From Flectonema sp. DT1601 (Eukaryota; Euglenozoa; Diplonemea; Diplonemida; Diplonemidae): a DNA stretch of 64,000 nucleotides. The stretch is from positions 210,001 to 274,000 of the forward strand of contig OZ025840.1 in the NCBI GenBank assembly GCA_964019425.1, given 5' to 3'. Shown one piece after another: positions 20,810 through 30,811 of the stretch. Both the position numbers and the translations under genes were made by a program. The notes under the pieces are model-generated. The model had not been told where the DNA came from, searched no databases, and saw only the letters and a list, made by a program, of their open reading frames with translations. The stretch's first letter is position 1, and each line of letters starts with the position of its first letter.

Positions 20810-22354
20810 TTATCCACTACATGGTGTAGCTGTTGCTTGTTGTAACAGAATAAAAGTCAATTTATCTAATTGCTCTGATAAACGTTTCGTTTGTTTATTA
20901 AGAGCCGACAGAGCTGTGTTTGTATTTCGCTCCATTACATCTATTCTATTGCTGAGAGCGGTATGGCTGTCATCAACTAGGTCTTTAACTTCTCCTAATC
21001 TACTCTTTAATCCGCTAGACTCAGATGTCCATGAGTCTTTACACTCCTGGAGTCGATTATTTATGGAGGCTACTGAGCGTCGTAGCTTTAACTCCAACTG
21101 AGAACTGTCGAACCCAATGGCGTCACCTCCGCCTAATAAACCAGATGAGAAAGAATGAGGAAAATCTTCTCCATGTTCTGCATTACTATTGTATCCTTTC
21201 GTGTTGAATGTAGCATCACAACAAAGACTGCTACTGACAGCAGGCGCAAATGGTTCTTCATCGTCTTCATCATCACCAGCAGCGATACAACTACTTAATT
21301 TTTGTAATTGAGCTTCCGGGATGTGAAGTACTATGAGTTGTTGATTTGGATTTTCATAACATCCTCCATACCAATAATAAGTAGTTTCTTGTAATCTCAT
21401 TAATCTATGTGCCATACATTCAACAAAGGGAACCTCTACAGGAACTTTTCCAGCTATATTGTTAAGAGCGATCCAGCAACACTTGTTGTCAGGTAGTAGT
21501 TTGCACATGTATGTGTCGCTGTATTTCTTATCTTCTATAACACATGTATCCCCTCCGAATAGAAGTAAAATATTATTAACAGGGTCAGCTACTACTAATG
21601 ACATATTGCTACGGGCTGATGGCTTGTTGGATTCTGCAGTATCAGTTTCGACAATTGACCACGTTAAGGTTTCTGTGTCGAGGACGTGAAGTTCGTTGAT
21701 ATCACTGTCGTGTTCACTCATTCCTCCAAAAATATACATCTTAGATCCCATTATGCACGATCCGTGTCCAGATCGAGCCTCGGGTTGGACACCTTTTAAC
21801 TCTTCTTCCTCGAGTTTCCATACTCCGGTTGTAGTGTCGTAAGTTTCAAGGTCTGCAAAGACTGCGTTACTTGCCTGGGAGTAGCCACCAAAAACGTACA
21901 TTTTATCGCCGCTTACTTCTGCAGAATGTCCGAATCGTGTTTTTGGTAAATATGATTGCATTGTAGGTTGCGAGACCCATTCCTCTGTTTCCATGTTGAA
22001 GCAGTGTACGGATGTTGCCGTACCTCCAAAAACGAACATTTTGAATCCAATAACAACAGCAGTGTGACACGATAATTTCCCTGGAGCATGTGTTGAGTCA
22101 AACATGATTTCTTTCCACTCGGTAGTCTGAGTGTCAAACCTCCACAAGTCTTCGTAGGTTTCCTCTTCCGTCTGTTCCGCATCCTGTGGTACGTCTTCTA
22201 TCCTTGTCCCACCATATAAATAAAAATTATTATTTAATCCCTTCACCAATGAGAAGTCGCCTCGTGGAGCTGGTGACTCTCCAGTGACTTTTACTGGAGT
22301 CCATTCCGCGTCACGCATTACGGATGTTAATATGTTACTGAACGAATTGAACAT
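20810..22354 (-). CDS. Kelch-repeat protein with C-terminal coiled coil
   Basis: 514 residues. From about 15 to 350 there are kelch-type repeats with paired Gly and spaced Tyr/Trp (YLYGGT, FVFGGT, YVFGGY, YIFGGM, LLFGGD, YWYGGC), consistent with a six-bladed propeller. An acidic linker (about 365-380) and a coiled coil (about 430-505) follow. Kelch propellers with a coiled coil usually serve as scaffolds, for example in polarity, vesicle traffic or ubiquitin ligases. No BTB or F-box is seen. The ATG is directly preceded by TTTTAAA. Confidence 0.9.
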   Translation of the reverse strand: MFNSFSNILTSVMRDAEWTPVKVTGESPAPRGDFSLVKGLNNNFYLYGGTRIEDVPQDAEQTEEETYEDLWRFDTQTTEWKEIMFDSTHAPGKLSCHTAVVIGFKMFVFGGTATSVHCFNMETEEWVSQPTMQSYLPKTRFGHSAEVSGDKMYVFGGYSQASNAVFADLETYDTTTGVWKLEEEELKGVQPEARSGHGSCIMGSKMYIFGGMSEHDSDINELHVLDTETLTWSIVETDTAESNKPSARSNMSLVVADPVNNILLLFGGDTCVIEDKKYSDTYMCKLLPDNKCCWIALNNIAGKVPVEVPFVECMAHRLMRLQETTYYWYGGCYENPNQQLIVLHIPEAQLQKLSSCIAAGDDEDDEEPFAPAVSSSLCCDATFNTKGYNSNAEHGEDFPHSFSSGLLGGGDAIGFDSSQLELKLRRSVASINNRLQECKDSWTSESSGLKSRLGEVKDLVDDSHTALSNRIDVMERNTNTALSALNKQTKRLSEQLDKLTFILLQQATATPCSG

Positions 22355-22478
22355 TTTAAAAAAAAAAAAAAAATTTAAAAAAAAAAAATGAAAACCTTTT
22401 TTTCCTTTTACTTAATTTTAAAAAAAAAAAAAAAAAATTCTTTTTTAAAAATACACCTCGATAAGGGGTATTAAAACA

Positions 22479-23885
22479 TTACTCACATTCTACTAATGCA
22501 GGTTCACTCCTATTATTCTTTGAAAGGACATCTATACTTTTGAAACCAACAGTCCCAGCAATGGACAAAGACAAAAACAACGTCAATAAAACAATTAATG
22601 AAAACATTGATGCCGCTAATGGTGTACTATCAAGTGAAATAATCATAGTACACAAACTATATACCGAAGGTATGCAAACTGCTAAAAGGATACCTACAAT
22701 CCCACCAGGAACAGAGAACGGTCGATGAAGAGAAGGTTCTCTAATTCTGATTAGAAAAGCTGATACGAATATAGCAATAAGCCTAGTCATGTAAAGTAGT
22801 TGACCAACTTCAACAAGAAAAATGAAATCTGTAGCAGAGCTTACTATGAATGTAACGACTGAAGTTACAATTATTGAATTCACTGGTGTTCTATATTTCG
22901 GATGAAGAATCGCAAGCCTTTGAAACACAGGTACGAATCCCATTGCAGCAATACCTTGCAAAGCCCTTGACGTTGTACACAGTAATGTTGTTAGGAATCC
23001 AAAACTACTGAGCATACCTGCCATTTGAATATACAACCGAAGATAGTCGCCCGCTGCGTCATAGGCAAATCCAATCCAACTTCCTGTCACCCACAACTCT
23101 GGAGAGTTATTAGGCAACGTCACTGCCGCTAATATCGGTAACACGTATGTTACTTGTGATAAAATAATTAAAACAACCAAAGACGGAAACAACACTACTT
23201 TTGGGTCCTCAATTTCTTCAACAAGATTCCCAACAGAGTCGATTCCAGCAATGTTCCAAGTTAAAATAGGTACGAACTTACCCCAATTTATATGATCTGG
23301 TATGTGTTTGGGCAACAAAACTGTTAACTCACTCATGTAACTTAATCGAGAAAAGAACAACAGTATGAAAGGAGCTATCGTAAGAATCATAAATCCAGCA
23401 CCAAAAGCACCAACCGTATCAATGCTGAAGACATTTATTGATGCCGCTGCTAATATCGACATAAACTTTATAAAAATTGAAGAAAGTACTCCGGTTGAAA
23501 CTGACGCACCCGCAGTAGGAGGAGCATTAAAATAGGCAACCAGTAGATTGGGATATATAGAATTGTCCACTATGTTTGCAAGTATTGTGAAAATAACAAA
23601 ACAAAAAGTTATGAAATCAGGAGCAACCTTTGAAATCCATAAAATTGGTCCAGCATTCGAAGGAAGAGCCGTGGCCAATTCTGACACGACCATAGCTGTC
23701 GGAAGTCCCCATATCCATGGAGCTAACAACACACCGATTGTCATTCCAAATCCTCCTCCAGTTTGGACCCCTTCCTCTATTCCATAAGCACCTCCGATTG
23801 TCGCAACAAATAAAACTCCCACCAGTTGCATTGCTGTGAGGGATTTCTTCGGAACGGTTATTTGACATTGGACACCATCATCCAT
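22479..23885 (-). CDS. APC-superfamily amino acid / polyamine transporter
   Basis: 468 residues with about 12 hydrophobic spans. The first span carries the substrate-site motif YGIEEGVQTGGGFG, and the following IWGLPTAMVVSELATALPSNAG and NSIYPNLLVAY resemble the polyamine-uptake (RMV1/PUT, Leishmania POT1) and LAT branches. Expected at the plasma or an internal membrane, importing polyamines or cationic/neutral amino acids. Short N and C tails, usual family length. Substrate not decidable from sequence. Confidence 0.88.
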   Translation of the reverse strand: MDDGVQCQITVPKKSLTAMQLVGVLFVATIGGAYGIEEGVQTGGGFGMTIGVLLAPWIWGLPTAMVVSELATALPSNAGPILWISKVAPDFITFCFVIFTILANIVDNSIYPNLLVAYFNAPPTAGASVSTGVLSSIFIKFMSILAAASINVFSIDTVGAFGAGFMILTIAPFILLFFSRLSYMSELTVLLPKHIPDHINWGKFVPILTWNIAGIDSVGNLVEEIEDPKVVLFPSLVVLIILSQVTYVLPILAAVTLPNNSPELWVTGSWIGFAYDAAGDYLRLYIQMAGMLSSFGFLTTLLCTTSRALQGIAAMGFVPVFQRLAILHPKYRTPVNSIIVTSVVTFIVSSATDFIFLVEVGQLLYMTRLIAIFVSAFLIRIREPSLHRPFSVPGGIVGILLAVCIPSVYSLCTMIISLDSTPLAASMFSLIVLLTLFLSLSIAGTVGFKSIDVLSKNNRSEPALVECE

Positions 23886-24332
23886 TACCCCCCAGGGGTG
23901 TTATGGCATATGAGTCTAGTGGGATTTCTATCTAATTTTAAAATAAACAAATAATACTTGTCTTGCATTCTAAGGGAAAAGTTAAACTACATCACATGCT
24001 GTTCATCCACATCCTGCTAAAAAATAATCATAAAAAACCAAAGAAAACCCTCTTCCTTAAAATGCCACAACTGGCTCTAATTACAGACTGTTTGACGGTT
24101 AAATTTCTTTTCTCTTTTTTTTTAAAAAAAATTTTTTTTTCGTTCACTAACATTAACTTACTGGATCAAATCTATTGGAAAACACCTGCTACAGTGACTG
24201 CTGTTATAGTAACTGGTATTATAAAGTGCGTACAAGAATAATTAAAAAGGGGCGATACAACACGTTGACAGCTTACTCAATTATTTCTAAAGAGAGTGGA
24301 CAGGTCGTGTTCGTATCTGAAAGACGACTGGA
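23886..24332. other. Spacer
   Basis: AT-rich with a small GGGGGTAA start flank of the transporter gene and a poly-T/A block near 24113-24140. This is the 3' flank of the serine-rich gene ends. No gene seen. Confidence 0.5.
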
Positions 24333-26077
24333 CTATTCGTTCCGAGGTGGACGTGGTTTCTTTTTTGGAGACGGTTTCGTAGATGCCGGTTTTGCAATTA
24401 GTGATGAGGATGCTGAAGTAGTGGTGTCACTGAGAGAACCCGTCGAAGTACTTCCACCTGTTGAGGAACTGGCGAAACCTGTTTTCCTAAACTGAGACGT
24501 GGACTCTTACTTCCTGAACTGGAGCTAGTACTGCCACTGCCACTGCTACTGCCACTGCCACTATTACTGCCACTACTACTGCTATTGCTGTTGCTGTTGC
24601 TACCACTTCCACTACTGCTGGTACTACTGAGAGTACTACTACTGCTGTTGCTGTTTGTTGTCGTACCTTTTCCTGTTGCTGTTGTTGCTAAACTAGAAAC
24701 TGTTCCTCCTGTTTTAGTGACACTCAGTGACGTACTACTATCAGTTTGTGATCCACTCCTTGTTGAACTAGAACTACTCAACGTGTTCCCTGAAGAACTA
24801 GTTGGTGCTGTTGTTTTATCTGTTCCTGTAATACTACTCGACTTTAATGAACTCTTACTACTTCCTTTAGAACTGGAGGATGTCTTCTTGCTGGATGACG
24901 AGGACCTTTTTGAGGACGATGAGGACTTCCTGGAAGACGACGAGTTTCTTGAGGAGGAGGATTTATCCTTGCGAATCGGTTTTGAGGCTTTTACAACACG
25001 ACCACCGCGAGCGCGGCGCAGGGGGGCAATAGGAGGGCGACCGACAGGCAGAGTTGGAGTTGCTGCAGAACTTGAGTCCGGAGAAGAAGAATCGCTCTCA
25101 CTATCAGATGAAGATGACGAACTGCTACTCGTTGAACCAGATGATGAGGATGAGGAAGAAGTAGAAGACAAAGACGAAGAAGAACTTTCTTTCTCAGCTT
25201 TAGCTACCCAACTAATACTTGCAGTTGATGTTGAAAACGTTTCTCCAGAGGACGGAGGTGTCATTATCGGAGGCGTTAGTTTTGACAACACACTCATCTT
25301 TGTTAATTCACCCAACGATCTGACAGGTTTATCAACTGGTAAAGTATCTTCTGAATTAGGAAGTGGTACTCTACTCATGTAAACATATGTTGTAGTTGGT
25401 GGGAGAGTTGGTGGGTTAGGATGACTAATGTCAACAGGAATAACATCAAACTGACCATTAAAACCCCATCGATGTAAAGATGCTGGCTTAGCAGTAACGG
25501 CATCCCATGATACAGAAATCCAACCTGTTGGATCGCATTCAAGAACAACACCGTGTTGTGCATGGTCATGTGTTTTTGCTACTCTAACACCGGGTGATAT
25601 CCCGAAGCAACAATTCTCTTCAGGAATACCTCCCCAACTAGTCTTTCCAACTGGGACTAGAAATGGAAATGCGCAATTTATATTAAACGATGCCCTCTTT
25701 ACTAACAAGGGAGTTTCTTTAGTTTTTTCTACATCTTCCGCTTTAATAAATTCTCGTATCAATTGGTGGTCTTCCATTGTCGTACCATCGTGTTTTGTTA
25801 TGGTCAAGTCTGCAGGCGTACTCTTCAAGTGGAGTATATTATTTATTCTCTCTCGTAATTCATGACAATGTTCAATACGAAGTGCCGATACCGTAAATAC
25901 AGTTCCTTCATAAAAGAAGTCGATTCCCTTCAATTCATGAGGCGCACTGAAATTGATTACTCGCTGTGAATTTATCGGTCGTCTTCGAAGATATACCACA
26001 AAGCAAATTACACATAGAGACAATACAACCAGAGAAACTATTAATACGAACCACAAAACATCTATTCCCAATATCAT
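24333..26077 (-). CDS. Membrane-anchored protein with MIB/HERC2-like domain and long Ser-rich tail
   Basis: Residues about 5-30 are a transmembrane helix followed by RRR. About 40-130 is a small domain of unknown type. About 150-215 resembles the MIB/HERC2 domain (GVRVAK, GVVLECDPTGWISVSWD, HRWGFNGQFDVIPV). From about 290 the protein is Ser-dominated with a basic patch. The simple frame ends at 24398 in an unlike tail. Removing 32 nt (24510-24479, GTAAGAG to AAACAG) keeps Ser/Thr-rich coding and ends at 24333 in the basic tail KPSPKKKPRPPRNE. Either this is a very short intron or the assembly has a frameshift. An acceptor, TTTTAG, lies at 26094, 17 nt before the ATG. Confidence 0.8.
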
Positions 26078-26327
26078 GTCCGTGTGTTGGACCCTAAAAG
26101 GATGAAGAGAAAGTTAAAAAATAGGACACGATTGTTACTTTTCGTTTTATCACTTGCGAATCTGTGAACTGTAGTTCCACAAACAAAAAAGACACAAAAA
26201 AAAAAACACCTCAAATTGGAAACAATAAATCCATTTCTGTTCCCTTGAGAATCACACACGTAGTGCATCACGAAATTGAGCAATGAAGAAGGATAGAGTT
26301 TAGGAAAAATGCTCAGTAGGATTCCAA

Positions 26328-27374
26328 TTAGGATAATATTTTAATGTCTGTGGCGATCATTTTTCCGGAGTCACCATCAACACAGGTAAACTCTAAGACC
26401 ATTCCTGGACCTAGTACCGCACCTTTGTGTGCGAATAGTAGATTTCGAGGTATAATAAAAATATCACCGTAGCCAGTAATCGAAGCGAACCCAAAAGTGT
26501 CTCTCCAGTTTGAAATGATACCACAGAATCTGTAACCAGATGGCGGTGGTGGATATGACCTTCGTTCACTTGCAACAGCATTAGAGAAAAACAGCGGATA
26601 GTTACCTTCATCAGCTAGGCAAACAAGTTTTAAATGACCCAGCGAGTAAGTGATAGTGTCGTAGGCATCTTCGGTACCCTCATCTTGAATCTCAAATGAT
26701 TGATCACCGTATTTTATACAATTAATACTCTCTGAACTAGACATCAGTTCTGGTTTTATAAAAGAACTGTAAGGATGATCTTCAATTGCTTTTTGATCTT
26801 TTTTACTACAAACCATCTTTCCCTGGTATTGCTTCTTTCGACCAGTAATCAACTCTGCCTGAGAACGGTATCTTGGTGCTAATGTTGGAAATCCGTTATA
26901 TTCTAATCTGACTAACGCATAGAGACAGCTCATCTGAAGGCTGTGGTCACTGTTGCTGTATCCATTTCCATTATTTCCCATGATGTAGTTGAATTTACGT
27001 TCTTTTGTGACTTTGGTGATGGCTCCAGGCATTTCATCATCCATTTGAAGCCTTGGTCTGTCAGCTTTCGAGTTATCAGAAGAGACAGTTACCTGATGTT
27101 TATATAATCCTTCTCCAGCTCCGAGTGGACTTATCTGAAACTTATATTGTTTTCCGCGGCATAGTGCCTGCAGAGCGTCTTTTGGAGTTTTCGTTAACTT
27201 TGCTTGAGCTCGATTCTCAAGTTCCTTCGACTTAGAATCTGATGTACCTTTATTGATGGCAGTCTTTGCCCATGGTGGTACAATTTTATCTCCTGCTGAT
27301 GTTTTTTTAGAATCGTCAGTTGGATCTTTGGCCTTTCGTTTGTCTACCCATCCCTTCTTCTCTTTAGGAGGCAT
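26328..27374 (-). CDS. Basic protein with C-terminal cold-shock-like domain
   Basis: 348 residues from the ATG at 27374, which follows a poly-A run of about 20 nt. An earlier in-frame ATG at 27422 would translate that run as polylysine and is less likely. Residues 1-60 are Lys-rich. About 90-260 hold a globular domain (YKFQISPLGAGEGLYKHQV, SCLYALVRLEYNGFPTLAP). About 285-348 read like a cold-shock fold (GIISNWRDTFGFASI, GDIFII, VLEFTCVD). RNA or DNA binding is the likely role. An acceptor, TTTCTACAG, lies at 27404. Confidence 0.82.
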   Translation of the reverse strand: MPPKEKKGWVDKRKAKDPTDDSKKTSAGDKIVPPWAKTAINKGTSDSKSKELENRAQAKLTKTPKDALQALCRGKQYKFQISPLGAGEGLYKHQVTVSSDNSKADRPRLQMDDEMPGAITKVTKERKFNYIMGNNGNGYSNSDHSLQMSCLYALVRLEYNGFPTLAPRYRSQAELITGRKKQYQGKMVCSKKDQKAIEDHPYSSFIKPELMSSSESINCIKYGDQSFEIQDEGTEDAYDTITYSLGHLKLVCLADEGNYPLFFSNAVASERRSYPPPPSGYRFCGIISNWRDTFGFASITGYGDIFIIPRNLLFAHKGAVLGPGMVLEFTCVDGDSGKMIATDIKILS

Positions 27375-27585
27375 TTTTTTTTTTTTTTTTTTTTGAGGTG
27401 TTGCTGTAGAAATAGTATTCATTGACGACTAGTGTAAAGTAACGATGAGTACGTGTTTTCATGATTACAACTGTGTGCCTGCATCAAAAAAAAAGAAAAA
27501 ACAATAACAAGAACAACAATTGTACAAGGTCTAGATCAATATTAATAAAGAGGAGACCAACAAAAAAGAAAAAAAAAGAGTGTAA

Positions 27586-27762
27586 ATGGTCCTGAAAACT
27601 CTGATTGTCAACACAGCAAGAAATGTAAGAAGAGAAGCAAACTTTCCTCAAATTCCATCAGAAAATCTTCCACAGAAAACACAGAAACAGCTCCACTTCA
27701 CTACATTAGAAGGGAAGAGAAAAAGGTATCTTGAGAGGCAGGTACTTTATCGCACGGGGTAA
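27586..27762 (+). CDS. Tentative small basic protein on the opposite strand (58 residues)
   Basis: An uninterrupted ATG-to-TAA frame in a stretch free of homopolymers. The product is Arg/Lys/Gln-rich with natural-looking composition (MVLKTLIVNTARNVRRE start, KRKRYLERQVLYRTG end) and would suit a small mitochondrial or ribosomal protein. It runs against every solid gene here, and frames of this length are expected by chance in a region this size. No homology recognised. Confidence 0.25.
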   Translation: MVLKTLIVNTARNVRREANFPQIPSENLPQKTQKQLHFTTLEGKRKRYLERQVLYRTG

Positions 27763-27870
27763 AAAATAGAAATAAGGACAGATTCAACGATGAACCTTAT
27801 CTCGTGGGGAAGTAGAGGAAACGTGAAAAAATGAAACAAAAAAAAAATGAAGATTTTTTGTTTTGTGCGA

Positions 27871-27953
27871 AACCGTTACAAAATCCTAGTAAAGGAAAAA
27901 GTTAGTTACGCTGTCACAATTCGCTTTCTACCGAAGTGGGGTTTGTAGGTACA
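27871..27953. repeat. Dispersed repeat (ACAAAATCCTAACAAAGG type), copy 1
   Basis: Matches 33505-33590: ACAAAATCCTA.(C/T)AAAGGAA, TAGTTACGCTGTCACAATTCG, TTTCTACCGAA, TTTGTAGGTAC. A partial copy lies at about 3945-3985. Confidence 0.7.
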
Positions 27954-28677
27954 AAAAAAAAAAAAAAATAAGCAACAGCATGCCAAGAAGAAAAAAAGCA
28001 AAAAGTTAGGTAAAGCAAGATCCAAGGAATAAATAACCGCTGTCACAACGGAAGAGTGAGTAACTGAGAGGGGGGCTGAATGTTTTGAGTATTTTTTATG
28101 AAAAAATTTTAAATATCTGTATTGCACCAGAGTTAACTAAAATAAACATTAGTTATAATACAGTGACTAAAAGGTAATGTTAGTATAGGTAAAAACTTTA
28201 CATTATAATAAATGTTTTTAACTTAGCTGCATACACATCTCTTCTCGTAATAATGCAGGGTGTAGGTTTCCACCTATTAATTAGTACTTTGTCACAAATA
28301 AATACCCACGGGGGGCGGAATACTCAACGAGGTCCACCAGGCTGTGTTTCCAATGTAGTATGTTAAGGCCAGAACAAGAAGCTTCTCTCCTACTCACCAG
28401 ATCACAACAGGAGGAAACTTGTATTCCGACACTTTGAAATACCACCAATTCTGATAATTGCATCTGACAGGAAAGGCAACCGGGATTTAAAAAAAAAAAA
28501 AAAAAAAGAGCGGCATCCGTTTTTTCCTTGAGAGAAAAACAAAAAAAAATTAAAAGTCTCGAACACCAATCAAGTCAGAAGATTTGTGGCGATCGGAGGG
28601 AGGAGCAGCTTCTCAACTGCAAAAAAGGAGGGGGTTCACACTGACGATTGAGCAAAATGTAAGTAACTTCAGACGAT

Positions 28678-28708
28678 GTGCTAAGTTTTTTTTAAAAAAA
28701 CTTAGCAC
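28678..28708. repeat. Perfect palindrome
   Basis: GTGCTAAG, then T8A7, then CTTAGCAC. As RNA it would fold into a complete AU-rich hairpin on either strand. It may be a terminator or pause element, or hybridised homopolymer debris. Confidence 0.45.
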
Positions 28709-28927
28709 TTTAAAAAAATACCAAACGAAATATAATGATGCAAGCTCGTAATACATCATTCATAGGAGAACAAAATTATTTTAAAAAAAAAAAAAAAAAT
28801 TATAATTCCAATGCCAGTGCGAAATCAAAAAAAAAAAAAAAAAAGAAAATCAACTACAAATTTACCTAAGCGAGAACAACTAAGCAACCGAGTAAAAAAT
28901 TAATTGCAGTGCGTGGAACAAAAAAAG

Positions 28928-28966
<39 letters not shown>

Positions 28967-28978
28967 TAAGTTAAATAG

Positions 28979-30157
28979 CTACGTCATTAAAACATCACTT
29001 GAGGATATTCTTAACATTCCGGATGCAACATTTGGTGTAAACATTTCAGGTGTGACGGCATCAGGTCCTTCAGATTCAATGCTTGCTCCATATGTATTCC
29101 TGAAGAACTCTTGAAGGCATTCACCAGTAGCTCTGCTATTTCTGTAAGCCTTCCAATGTGCTTGAATGACAAAAGCAGCAGCATGACGATGCCAGTTGGC
29201 TGGAGTTGACCTGGGGCTTGCAACTGTGGGAGATAGCGGTGGTGAAAACGGTGAAAACGAACACGGCGACAACATTGGTGACATGGGTGATGTCCCGGGA
29301 CTTACTACAAAATCAGATGCTAATGCTCCAGCCTTTGTAACTAACGCTCTTGATAAGACTGCCATTGGATCAATAAGTGGAATATCACCATAAGCACACT
29401 CAGGTAACGCTAATGGTATTTCAGTACACCCCAATATGATAGCGTCAGCTCCTTGTTGAGCAACTTCCTCTGCGAACATGAGAAACGCTGCGCGGGCTTC
29501 TGGAGTAGTGGGTTGTACAGCCTTAACACCCCAATCTCTGTTATAGATTGCATCATGAACCATGCTTTGTAAATTACTATCAACTTGTATAACAGTAAAC
29601 CCTTGTGGTTCAAGTAAATCATGATACACTCTACTATTACGAGTACCTGTCGTAGAGAGTAGACCAATCTTTTTAGCCGTCGGTACTACTTGTTTGATAG
29701 CTGCTACAGTCTCTTCTAACATGTGGACCATCTTTACTGTGGTGCTGGTTCCCTCGTCGGATAGAATTTGAATGAATTCCTCCCAAATCTTTGGAGCGTG
29801 AAATGTATTACAAGGAACTCCAGCAACAGCAGTAATCTTACCAGATGCCTGAGCAGATTCAGCTAAAGCAGCCATTGTTCTTGCCATTCCTACGGCAGGG
29901 CTTTCGTTTGATTCACCAATGAGGTAATTGGTTCTGTCAGCTACACCTGGTCTTGAGATGTGATGAACTTCACAGTGCGACTGATCTGTTCCATCAGATA
30001 CGGTGGCTTCAATAATCTTCCTGTGAAGGATAACTCCAGCTGCTGGTCCCACTCCTCCTCCGATACCAATGCAAACAGTTTTACTGTTTGGCATTACAGA
30101 CGGAACGAATCCCAATTCCGCTGTGTTGTCGAAGCTATACTTCCCAGTCTTGGACAT
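28979..30157 (-). CDS. Aspartate/glutamate racemase family enzyme fused to an IQ motif
   Basis: 392 residues. Residues 26-285 are a full Asp/Glu racemase domain with both catalytic Cys motifs, VPCNTFH (C116) and LGCTEIPL (C244), and an N-terminal CIGIGGGVGPAAG. It should interconvert L- and D-Asp or Glu (or a related acid) without PLP. Residues 286-320 are a Ser/Pro linker. Residues about 325-342 carry an IQ calmodulin-binding motif (VIQAHWKAYRNSR). A polar tail follows. Bacterial members end near residue 240-250, so the IQ tail is an addition. An acceptor, TTTACGCAG, lies at 30197, 39 nt before the ATG. The enzyme family is clear; the substrate and calmodulin control are inferred. Confidence 0.88.
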   Translation of the reverse strand: MSKTGKYSFDNTAELGFVPSVMPNSKTVCIGIGGGVGPAAGVILHRKIIEATVSDGTDQSHCEVHHISRPGVADRTNYLIGESNESPAVGMARTMAALAESAQASGKITAVAGVPCNTFHAPKIWEEFIQILSDEGTSTTVKMVHMLEETVAAIKQVVPTAKKIGLLSTTGTRNSRVYHDLLEPQGFTVIQVDSNLQSMVHDAIYNRDWGVKAVQPTTPEARAAFLMFAEEVAQQGADAIILGCTEIPLALPECAYGDIPLIDPMAVLSRALVTKAGALASDFVVSPGTSPMSPMLSPCSFSPFSPPLSPTVASPRSTPANWHRHAAAFVIQAHWKAYRNSRATGECLQEFFRNTYGASIESEGPDAVTPEMFTPNVASGMLRISSSDVLMT

Positions 30158-30811
30158 TTCTTAATTCTTTTTTTGTTTTTTTCGCTTTGTAATTGGCTGC
30201 GTAAAGAAGTATCAATGAATGTTTGCCACAATATAAAATGGTCAGATCCTTTTTTCCTCGAGTCGCCTTGCGTCTTATGTGCTGTTTACGGGAAAGAAAA
30301 CCATCAATGCAAAAACGAATAAATAAGCGGCCATCATCCCTGGTTTCATTTCACACAATGACAACCTCTCTTGTTTTTAAAACAGGAGCCACTTATAAAT
30401 GCTTTTAAGTATTTCAGAAAAAGAAATTTAAAAAAAAAAAAAAAATTCGGGAATATTTTCCCGATACATATGGCCAAATCACGAGAGACAGCTGTAAGGC
30501 CCTTCCCTGTCTGTCTGTCCGTTTTTTTTTTTTTTTTTTTTTTTTTTTTTCCCCGACGGAATTGAATAAAATTTGTGCACGAAACTATTCAGGTTAGACT
30601 GACAGAGGGTATTACATGCAGTCAACGTTAAATCTGACTTCACATTTTTTTTAGAGTAGATACCAAAAGACATAAAAAACAAAAACTACTTGCGGGCGAT
30701 ACCAGATTGTGTTAAGATGAGCGAAGCACAGAATGTAAACGAAAAAAAAAAAAAAAAAAAAAAAAAAAAGCGAATCATAAAAAAAAAAAAGAGGGAATAT
30801 TAATTAACCAA
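30158..30811. other. Spacer with degenerate MITE copy
   Basis: MITE family 1 copy c at about 30553-30645 (AAACTATTCAGGTTAG and a weak right end; CCGACGG flank). Poly-T/A runs at 30523-30552 and 30739-30790. No gene supported. Confidence 0.5.

Larger units (their letters stand above)
27375..28978. other. Long spacer with repeats and a palindrome
   Basis: Holds the dispersed repeats at 27871-27953 (also 33505-33590) and 28080-28300 (also 15590-15900), a perfect palindrome at 28678-28708 and poly-A runs. On the minus strand a strong acceptor (GCCTTTCCTGTCAG) abuts an ATG at 28463 with a 60-codon frame to 28281 that contains a GTGAGT site. It may be an exon. A plus-strand frame at 27586-27762 is listed separately. 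Confidence 0.5.

Noticed and set aside
24585-25382. 265-codon plus-strand frame rich in Leu/Glu/Asp
   Set aside because: Antisense shadow of the Ser-rich repeats of the minus-strand gene.
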